Shown piece by piece: positions 56,781-64,000 of a stretch of DNA of 64,000 bases. The DNA lies in NCBI RefSeq assembly GCF_000955975.1, contig NZ_JYJF01000013.1, positions 1 to 64,000 of the forward strand. Reading direction: 5' to 3'. The notes under the pieces were generated by a model. The model saw only the letters and a program-made list of their open reading frames with translations, had not been told where the DNA came from and searched no databases. The stretch is from Saccharothrix sp. ST-888 (GTDB taxonomy: Bacteria; Actinomycetota; Actinomycetes; Streptomycetales; Streptomycetaceae). A program made the translations under genes and the position numbers. Position 1 is the stretch's first letter; each line of letters begins with the position of its first letter.

Positions 56781-57392
56781 TCAGACGGTGGTGACGACCT
56801 CGTCGTACGCGAGGCGCGGGCTGCGCGGGAACCAGGCGTTCTCGCCCGGCTTGCCGATGTTGACGACGGCCAGCACCGAGTGGTCGCCCTCGGGGAAGAA
56901 CTCCTTGTTCAGGGCGTCGGCGTTGTAGCCGGTCATCGGGCCGGCGGCCAGGCCGGCGGCGCGGACGCCGACGATGAAGTACGCGGCCTGCAGGGCGCCG
57001 TTCAGGGTGGCGGAGGACTCGCGGACCGAGCGGTCGGAGAAGAAGAGGTCCTTGGCCTGCGGGAAGTGCGGCAGCAGGGCCGGCAGCTCCTCGTGGAACT
57101 CGTTGTCCTGCGCCAGGATCGCGACCAGCGGGGCGCTGGCGGTCTTCGGCTGGTTGCCCTCGGCCATGTACTGCACCAGGCGCTCGCGGCCCTCGGGGGT
57201 GCGGACCAGGACGATGCGCAGCGGCTGCTGGTTGAACGCCGTCGGGCCGAACTTGACCAGGTCGTAGATGGCCTGGACCTGCTCGTCGGTCACCGGCTCG
57301 TCGGTGAACGTGTTCGCGGTGCGGGCCTCGCGGAAGAGGAGGTCCTGGGCGGCGGCGTCGAGCACCAGGGCGTCGTTGGCTGCGGTAGTCAT
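56781..57392 (-). CDS. Nitroreductase-family protein, RutE/malonic semialdehyde reductase-like
   Basis: 203 residues from ATG 57392. FMN-binding pattern: REARTANTFTDEPVTDEQ, then KFGPTAFNQQPLRIVLVRTP with the flavin contacts, AYFIVGVRAAGLAAGPMTGY and AVVNIGKPGENAWFPRSPRL. This subgroup includes RutE (3-hydroxypropionate formation) and related NAD(P)H flavin reductases. No pyrimidine catabolism genes are nearby, so the physiological substrate is open. Confidence 0.88.
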   Translation of the reverse strand: MTTAANDALVLDAAAQDLLFREARTANTFTDEPVTDEQVQAIYDLVKFGPTAFNQQPLRIVLVRTPEGRERLVQYMAEGNQPKTASAPLVAILAQDNEFHEELPALLPHFPQAKDLFFSDRSVRESSATLNGALQAAYFIVGVRAAGLAAGPMTGYNADALNKEFFPEGDHSVLAVVNIGKPGENAWFPRSPRLAYDEVVTTV

Positions 57393-57525
57393 GCTTCTAC
57401 ACCTTTTGCTGGAAACGTAAGCGTCGGGGCGGCAGCATCGCCGCTCGGCAGGTCCAACGGTATGTGAAACTTAAACTATTCCGCAATCTGATGGTGATGT
57501 GGCTCACGTCCCGCCCGCGCCGGGT

Positions 57526-57777
57526 TCACGCCCCCGCGCTGTCGGTATCCCCCTCCTCGGCCGCCAGGGCCGCGTCGAGCCGTGCCCGGGCGCCGTCCAG
57601 CCAGCGCTGGCAGACCTTCGCCAGCTGCTCGCCGCGCTCCCACAGCGCCAGCGACTCCTCCAGCGGGACACCGCCCGCCTCCAGCTGCCGGACCACCTCC
57701 AGCAGCGCATCCCTGGCCTGCTCGTAACCCAGGCCGTCGTCGCCGTTCCCCTGGGCTGCCACCTGCTGATCTGCCAT
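57526..57777 (-). CDS. xseB: Exodeoxyribonuclease VII small subunit
   Basis: 83 residues from ATG 57777. Typical XseB helix pair: LGYEQARDALLEVVRQLEAG, GVPLEESLALWERGEQLAKV, CQRWLDGARARLDAAL. Several copies of it bind each XseA chain. It follows xseA by 142 bp on the same strand. Confidence 0.95.
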   Translation of the reverse strand: MADQQVAAQGNGDDGLGYEQARDALLEVVRQLEAGGVPLEESLALWERGEQLAKVCQRWLDGARARLDAALAAEEGDTDSAGA

Positions 57778-57919
57778 GCCGCCCAGCGTAGGGGCTGCCG
57801 CCGACAATCCGCCGGGCGTGCCCCGCGCCCGGCTCGGCCGACTCCTGCCCGGAGCCGAACGGCCGAACGGCCGAGCAGCCGGACGACCGAACGAGTTGGA
57901 GATCGGGGATACCGAACTG

Positions 57920-59134
57920 CTAGACGGTCTCCCCGACCGTGACGTCGAAGCCGCCCTCGGCGACCCTGGCGTGCAGCTGCTCCCCGGCCGTGACCTGGGC
58001 CGGGTCGGTGACCACGTGCCCGTCCGCCCGCTGGAGCACGGCGTAGCCCCGCTCCAGGGTGGCCAGCGGCGAGAGCGCCACGACCCGCGCCAGGGTGTGC
58101 CCGAGGTCGGACTCCGCCGCGTCCAGCCGGTGGCCCAGGCAGCGCCGGGCCCGTCCGAGCAGGGCGGCCACCTCGTCGCCGGGCCCGTCCACCAGCCGGT
58201 GCGGCGCGGCGAGCACCGGACGGCTGCGCACGCTCGCCAGCCCGGCCAGCTCCCGCTCGACCCGTCCGAAGATGTGCCGCCGCGCCCGGTCCCGCAGCTG
58301 GTGCACCTTGGCCAGCTCCTCCCCGACGTCCGGTACGACCCGCTTGGCGGCGTCCGTCGGTGTGGAGGCCCGCAGGTCGGCGACCCAGTCGAGGAGCGGC
58401 TGGTCCGGCTCGTGCCCGATCGCGCTGACCACCGGTGTCCGGGCGGCGGCGACCGTGCGCACCAACTCCTCGTCGGAGAACGGCAGCAGGTCCTCGACGC
58501 TGCCGCCGCCCCGGGCGACGATGATCACGTCCACCTCGGGGCGTTCGTCCAACTCCCTTACCGCCGCCGATACCTGGGCCACCGCGCTGGCCCCCTGCAC
58601 CGGCACGTTCCGCACCTCGAAGCGGACGGCGGGCCAGCGGCGCCGCGCGTTCTCCAGGACATCCCGCTCGGCGGCCGAACCGCGCCCGGTCACCAGGCCG
58701 ATGCAGTGCGGCAGGAACGGCAGCGGCTTCTTCCGCTCGGCGGCGAACAGCCCCTCACCGGCCAGTCGCCGCTTGAGGTGCTCCAGCCTGGCGAGCAGCT
58801 CGCCCAGCCCCACCAGCCGGATCTCGGAGGCCCGCAGCGAGAGCGTGCCGCGCGCCGCGTACCACTCGGGCTTGGCGTGCAGGACGACCCGCGAACCCTC
58901 CTGGACGTCCTCGGCGACCCGGTCGAAGACCGCCCGGAAGCAGGTGACGGTCAGTGAGACGTCCCGCTCCGGGTCGCGCAGGGTCAGGAACACCACCCCG
59001 GCGCCGGGCCGTCGGCTGAGCTGGGTGATCTGGCCCTCCACCCAGACCTCGCCGAGCCGGTCGATCCAGCCCCCGATCAGCGCGGAGACTTTGCCGACCG
59101 GGATGGGCGTCTCGGGTGAACTGGTGTTGGCCAT
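57920..59134 (-). CDS. xseA: Exodeoxyribonuclease VII large subunit
   Basis: 404 residues from ATG 59134. The N-terminal OB fold (SALIGGWIDRLGEVWVEGQI, LTLRDPERDVSLTVTCFRAV) and catalytic core (GLVTGRGSAAERDVLENARR, VDVIIVARGGGSVEDLLPFS, SAIGHEPDQPLLDWVADLRA, TPTDAA) are complete. The enzyme degrades single-stranded DNA to oligonucleotides from both ends and acts in repair. The gene precedes xseB on the same strand and is 10 bp from a shortened permease gene end. Confidence 0.95.
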   Translation of the reverse strand: MANTSSPETPIPVGKVSALIGGWIDRLGEVWVEGQITQLSRRPGAGVVFLTLRDPERDVSLTVTCFRAVFDRVAEDVQEGSRVVLHAKPEWYAARGTLSLRASEIRLVGLGELLARLEHLKRRLAGEGLFAAERKKPLPFLPHCIGLVTGRGSAAERDVLENARRRWPAVRFEVRNVPVQGASAVAQVSAAVRELDERPEVDVIIVARGGGSVEDLLPFSDEELVRTVAAARTPVVSAIGHEPDQPLLDWVADLRASTPTDAAKRVVPDVGEELAKVHQLRDRARRHIFGRVERELAGLASVRSRPVLAAPHRLVDGPGDEVAALLGRARRCLGHRLDAAESDLGHTLARVVALSPLATLERGYAVLQRADGHVVTDPAQVTAGEQLHARVAEGGFDVTVGETV

Positions 59135-59144
59135 GCGTACGAGG

Positions 59145-59864
59145 CTATCCCCGGCGGCCGACAGCGGTGCCCTGCGCGGCGAGCACCGGCAGCCCCGTCA
59201 CCAGCCAGAGGCCGCCCATCACCTGGGCGGTGTGCGAGGCCGCGACCAGCACCGCGACGGTCACCCCGATGCCCAGCACCGGGATCACCGCGTGCCGCAG
59301 CCAGTGGTGCGAGTGGTGGCGGACCGCGTACCAGCCGAGCACCGAGGCGTGCAGCAGCACGAAGGCGGTGAGCGCGCCCACGTCGGCCTCCATCGCCAGC
59401 ACCGCGAAGCCGACGGCCGTCGCGGTCCGCACCCCGGCCAGGTTCAGCACGGTGGTGACCAGCACCGCCAGCACCGTCCACACCCAGCGGGACACCCCGG
59501 GCACCAGCGAGTTCAGCGCGATGCCCGGGAACAGGTAGGCGACCGCCGGGATCAGCAGGTAGTCCAGCATCGCCATCCATCCGGCGATGAAACCCGGCCC
59601 CTCGCCCAGGCCCGCCCGCGCGTACGCGAACACCGAACCCGCCCGTGGCACGGCCCGCACCAGCTGCGCGTACGAGAAGGCGGTGAACCCCATCGCGACG
59701 GTGGCCGCGAGGTACACCGACGCGACCGCGCCACCGCTCCTGGCGTCCAGCACCCCGAACACCCCGACCGGGGCCATCGGGGCGATGAACAGCAGCCCGT
59801 AGACCATCAGGTCGCGCACACCGAGGCTGCGGCGCAGCTCGCTCGGCTCGACTCGTTCACTCAT
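59145..59864 (-). CDS. Shortened APC-family amino acid permease (internal deletion)
   Basis: 239 residues from ATG 59864; normal members are 430-500 aa with 12 helices. The N-terminus is typical (RRSLGVRDLMVYGLLFIAPM, APVGVFGVLDARSGGAVASV, FSYAQLVRAVPRAGSVFAYA) through about helix 5 (NLAGVRTATAVGFAVLAMEA). The text then jumps to DVGALTAFVLLHASVLGWYA and ends with two more helices, as in the last third of the family. Roughly helices 6-9 are missing while the frame stays open. Function as a transporter is doubtful. It is divergent from ispH. Confidence 0.75.
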   Translation of the reverse strand: MSERVEPSELRRSLGVRDLMVYGLLFIAPMAPVGVFGVLDARSGGAVASVYLAATVAMGFTAFSYAQLVRAVPRAGSVFAYARAGLGEGPGFIAGWMAMLDYLLIPAVAYLFPGIALNSLVPGVSRWVWTVLAVLVTTVLNLAGVRTATAVGFAVLAMEADVGALTAFVLLHASVLGWYAVRHHSHHWLRHAVIPVLGIGVTVAVLVAASHTAQVMGGLWLVTGLPVLAAQGTAVGRRG

Positions 59865-59973
59865 TCTCCTCATTGCAGCACCGTCCGTCCGACCAGCGGC
59901 GGAGGCCACGCACACGGCGGGGTACCGCTGTTGCGGTCCGGACGGGGGAGGGCAGGCCCGTACCATGGGTGCC

Positions 59974-60948
59974 ATGTCCAACACTGCTCAGCGCCGCGTC
60001 CTGCTCGCCGCCCCCCGGGGCTACTGCGCGGGTGTCGACCGTGCCGTGATCGCCGTGGAGAAGGCCCTTGAGCAGTACGGGGCGCCGATCTACGTCCGCA
60101 AGCAGATCGTGCACAACAAGTACGTCGTGCAGACCCTGGAGAAGCAGGGGGCGATCTTCGTCGACGAGACGGAGGAGGTGCCCGAGGGTTCGATCGTGGT
60201 CTTCTCGGCGCACGGCGTGGCCCCGGCGGTGCACGACGAGGCGAAGGCCGGCAAGCTCGCCACCGTCGACGCCACCTGCCCCCTGGTGACCAAGGTCCAC
60301 AAGGAGGCCGTCCGGTTCGCGGACGAGGACTACGACATCCTGCTGGTGGGCCACGAGGGTCACGAGGAGGTCGTCGGCACGATGGGCGAGGCCCCGGACC
60401 GGATCCACCTGGTGGACGGCGCCGAGGACGTGGCCAACGTGCAGGTCCGCGACGAGAGCAAGGTCGTCTGGCTGTCCCAGACCACCCTCTCGGTGGACGA
60501 GACCATGGCCACCGTCGGTGAGCTGAAGAAGCGCTTCCCGCTGCTGGTCAGCCCGCCCAGCGACGACATCTGCTACGCCACCCAGAACCGCCAGGTCGCC
60601 GTCAAGCAGCTGGCCCCCGAGACCGACCTGCTGATCGTGGTCGGCTCCAAGAACTCCTCCAACTCCGTCCGCCTGGTCGAGGTCGGCCTGGAGTACGGCG
60701 CCAAGGCGGCACACCTGGTCGACTTCGCCGACGAGATCGACGAGGCCTGGCTGGAGGGCGTCACCACGGTCGGCCTGACCAGCGGCGCCTCGGTGCCCGA
60801 GATCCTGGTCGAGGGCGTCCTGACCTTCCTCGCCGAGCGCGGCTACGCCGACGTGGAGATCGTCAAGACCGCCGAGGAGCACCTGATCTTCTCGCTCCCC
60901 AAGGAGCTCCGCCGCGACCTGCGCGCCGAGGCGGCCGGCAAGCTCTGA
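59974..60948 (+). CDS. ispH: 4-hydroxy-3-methylbut-2-enyl diphosphate reductase
   Basis: 324 residues from ATG 59974 (an in-frame ATG three codons upstream is possible). The three cluster cysteines lie in APRGYCAGVDRAV, VDATCPLVTKVHKEA and SDDICYATQNRQ; the GHEGHEE and GLTSGASVPE motifs are intact. It performs the last step of the methylerythritol phosphate pathway, giving isopentenyl and dimethylallyl diphosphate with a [4Fe-4S] cluster. A good terminator follows. Confidence 0.97.
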   Translation: MSNTAQRRVLLAAPRGYCAGVDRAVIAVEKALEQYGAPIYVRKQIVHNKYVVQTLEKQGAIFVDETEEVPEGSIVVFSAHGVAPAVHDEAKAGKLATVDATCPLVTKVHKEAVRFADEDYDILLVGHEGHEEVVGTMGEAPDRIHLVDGAEDVANVQVRDESKVVWLSQTTLSVDETMATVGELKKRFPLLVSPPSDDICYATQNRQVAVKQLAPETDLLIVVGSKNSSNSVRLVEVGLEYGAKAAHLVDFADEIDEAWLEGVTTVGLTSGASVPEILVEGVLTFLAERGYADVEIVKTAEEHLIFSLPKELRRDLRAEAAGKL

Positions 60949-60955
60949 GCACTCC

Positions 60956-60993
60956 GACGACGCCCGGGACCCAGTGGGCTCCCGGGCGTCGTC
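60956..60993 (+). terminator. Hairpin terminator after ispH
   Basis: A perfect 14-bp stem (60956-60969 with 60980-60993) and a 10-nt loop, 8 bp after the ispH stop. Confidence 0.85.
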
Positions 60994-61079
60994 CTGTCCG
61001 GGCCCGGGTATCAGCAGGCGGGCGCCGCCGTGGGCCCGTACGTTTGTACACAGGCTGTGGATGACGGAGGGCAGTGGCC

Positions 61080-61823
<744 letters not shown>

Positions 61824-61841
61824 CCCGGAACCCCCACATCG

Positions 61842-61888
61842 ACCAGGCAGCCCCCAGGGGCGCGGGGAACCGCGCGAACAACCCTGCA
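61842..61888 (+). repeat. 47-bp dispersed-type repeat, copy 1
   Basis: Starts accaggcagcccccagggg and ends aacaaccctgca. The same 47-nt unit recurs 75 bp later at 61917-61963 with two differences. The agcccccaggggcgcggggaac core resembles a repeat often scattered between streptomycete genes. Confidence 0.7.
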
Positions 61889-61916
61889 ACTGCTTCACCG
61901 GCGAATCCGCGCCTGA

Positions 61917-61963
61917 ACCAGGCAGCCCCCAGGGGTGCGAGGAACCGCGCGAACAACCCTGCA
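61917..61963 (+). repeat. 47-bp dispersed-type repeat, copy 2
   Basis: Second copy, differing from copy 1 at two positions (tgcgagg for cgcgggg). Both lie in the ~207-bp gap between the convergent ppgK and membrane protein genes and could act as a terminator or processing element. Confidence 0.7.
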
Positions 61964-62030
61964 CCCTCGCAGAGAGTCGGTCGCGCAGCACCTCGCGCCC
62001 CTGAACACTGCCTAGCCGCCCCGGAGGGAC

Positions 62031-62663
62031 TCAGCCGCCCGTCCGGCTCCGCCGCAGGCGGCGCTGCGCCACGAACCGCGCCGCCACGATGACGGCCGCC
62101 AGGCCGGTGCCGCCGAACAGCCACTCCGCCCGCATCGCGAGCCCGCTCGCCAGCGCCACCACCTGTCCGGTCACTCCGGGGGAGGCGGCCGGGCCGAAGG
62201 CGAGCAGGGCGGCGGCGAAAGCGATCGGCCCGCTGATCGGCGCGGCGGCCAGGTCGGCGAACCGTACCCGGACGGCCACTTGGAAGCAGACCAGCAGGTA
62301 GCCGACGCCGAAGAGGATTCCGAGCCCGTCGAAGAGCAGCCGGTCCACCGCCGCCAACAGCACCGTCCCGGCCAGCGCCAGGACGCCGGTGCCGACGGCC
62401 GTGAGCCGGGCCGGCCGCCCGCTGCGCGGGCGCTCCCGGGCGCCGAGCTGGAGCGGCAGCCGAAGCCGCGGCCTCGGCGGGGCCGGACGGACCCCGGAGG
62501 CCGAGCGCAGCCTGGACTGGCGGAGCCGGGACTCGGGGGGCGCGGCTGGCCCCGGTACGGCGGCCTCGGCGGCGGGACCGGCTGGCGGTCGCCGTCTGGG
62601 CCCGGGTGGCTGGGTACGGATGCTCTGCTCCACCCAACCAACGTACGGTCCGATCATCGCCAC
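62031..62663 (-). CDS. Membrane protein, DUF6542-like
   Basis: 210 residues from ATG 62663. A long Pro/Arg-rich cytoplasmic N-terminus (~1-80) is followed by four hydrophobic helices (LTAVGTGVLALAGTVLLAAV, LGILFGVGYLLVCFQVAVRV, ISGPIAFAAALLAFGPAASP, LFGGTGLAAVIVAARFVAQR) and a basic end. This shape fits the DUF6542 family found between ppgK and ychF in streptomycetes as I recall. The function is unknown. Confidence 0.72.
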   Translation of the reverse strand: MAMIGPYVGWVEQSIRTQPPGPRRRPPAGPAAEAAVPGPAAPPESRLRQSRLRSASGVRPAPPRPRLRLPLQLGARERPRSGRPARLTAVGTGVLALAGTVLLAAVDRLLFDGLGILFGVGYLLVCFQVAVRVRFADLAAAPISGPIAFAAALLAFGPAASPGVTGQVVALASGLAMRAEWLFGGTGLAAVIVAARFVAQRRLRRSRTGG

Positions 62664-62755
62664 ACTGTGTAATGCTCGCGTTTGGCCCTCGCCCGTGTCC
62701 CGGCCGGTAGTACTGTCGGGCCGATCTTTCGGTGGTGACTCAGGGGGAGAAAACC

Positions 62756-63172
62756 ATGTCCGCTGTCGACCCGACCGTTGTTCCGGCCGCCGACCCTGCC
62801 TTCTCGTTCGAGCGCCTGCACCACGTCCAGCTGGACATCCCGGCGGGCGCCGAGGATGTCTGCCGGGAGTTCTGGGGCGGGGTGCTCGGGATGGCCGAGG
62901 TGGAGAAGCCGCCGGTGCTGGCGGCGCGCGGTGGTTGCTGGTTCCGCGGCGGTGGTCTTGAGGTGCACCTCGGCGTGGTGGCCGAGTTCCTGCCGTCGGC
63001 CAAGGCCCACCCCGGCATCCTGGTCCGTTCGCTGGACGAGCTGGCCGCCCGGCTGGAGGCGCACGGCCACCCGGTGGTCTGGGACGGCAACTTCCCCGGC
63101 TACCGGCGTTTCCACTCCGCCGACGGGCTGGGCAACCGGCTGGAGTTCCTGGAGCCCTCGGCCGAGGTCTGA
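62756..63172 (+). CDS. VOC/glyoxalase-fold protein
   Basis: 138 residues from ATG 62756 (ggggga RBS). The vicinal-oxygen-chelate betaalphabetabetabeta pattern is FERLHHVQLDIPAGAEDVCR, FWGGVLGMAEVEKP, GGCWFRGGGLEVHLGVVAEF and RRFHSADGLGNRLEFLEP, with a single full module. The metal-binding His/Glu set appears partial (H in HHVQLD, H in EVHLG, E in EFLEP), enough for a small dioxygenase, isomerase or resistance-like binding protein. The substrate is unknown. Confidence 0.85.
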   Translation: MSAVDPTVVPAADPAFSFERLHHVQLDIPAGAEDVCREFWGGVLGMAEVEKPPVLAARGGCWFRGGGLEVHLGVVAEFLPSAKAHPGILVRSLDELAARLEAHGHPVVWDGNFPGYRRFHSADGLGNRLEFLEPSAEV

Positions 63173-63259
63173 GCCGGACCCCCGCTCGCCGGGCCCTTAG
63201 ACTGGGGGATCGGCCCTACGGTGCCACTCCACTCCTCCAAGCCCACGGGACTGCGCTTC

Positions 63260-64000
<741 letters not shown>

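Overview
This window is chromosomal DNA of a high-GC actinomycete, most likely Streptomyces or the close relative Kitasatospora. The evidence is mycothiol S-conjugate amidase, a WhiB-type iron-sulfur protein, a large SARP regulator, a DasR-type operator before a chitinase, a divergent OxyR-AhpCD locus, and the order fumarase - wblI - glpX - nitroreductase - xseBA - ispH - ppgK - ychF, which matches my memory of the S. coelicolor SCO504x-SCO506x neighbourhood. No rRNA, tRNA or CRISPR array was seen.

Region 1 (1-853) is native backbone: the 3' end of mca, a one-helix membrane protein, and the first 53 codons of a thioredoxin-domain gene (yyaL/DUF255 family) that stops abruptly.

Region 2 (about 850-17438) is an accessory island inserted into that gene. 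A 14-bp direct repeat, tgccactggtgcca, lies at both ends (836-849 and 17425-17438) and is the DNA that encodes the CHWC active-site motif. The island brings its own divergent first ~50 codons (17281-17438), so an intact gene is rebuilt on the right while the old 5' end is stranded on the left. The cargo is a coherent RiPP (ribosomally made, modified peptide) cluster. On the minus strand, in transcription order, it encodes a 63-aa precursor, a B12-binding radical SAM enzyme, a giant class III cyclase/ATPase/TPR protein, a leaderless subtilase, a GAF protein, an MFS exporter and an arginase-family enzyme with an N-terminal leader-recognition (RRE/PqqD-like) domain. A JmjC-type hydroxylase and an HTH-NTPase regulator sit divergently beyond it. 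The obvious model is conversion of the single C-terminal precursor arginine (Arg61) to ornithine, together with radical SAM and oxygenase chemistry, leader removal by the subtilase and export by the MFS protein. Between the precursor and the right end is a gene graveyard: arginyl-tRNA synthetase remnants split by a YunG-like gene and fused to the start of an OLD-family nuclease. No integrase is visible.

Region 3 (17281-41300) is ordinary backbone: the chimeric yyaL gene, a GNAT, an HTH regulator with a palindrome upstream, a secreted papain-like protease pair, a PAQR membrane protein, GTP-dependent PEP carboxykinase, an alanine-type aminotransferase, a Ser/Thr kinase with a PQQ propeller, a prepilin peptidase, an S41 protease, a GH18 chitinase, a cis-prenyl transferase, PhoH, a transglycosylase-like secreted protein, an AI-2E family transporter and AhpCD.

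Region 4 (41300-51350) holds oxyR (with no standard start codon and a good OxyR operator), a two-gene ATPase-HNH pair resembling the Septu antiphage system, a PP2C/HATPase regulator, a methyltransferase, and a SARP regulator divergent from a 77-aa peptide gene. Region 5 (51350-64000) is the conserved fumarase-to-ychF housekeeping block, containing an internally shortened APC permease and a two-copy direct repeat after ppgK.
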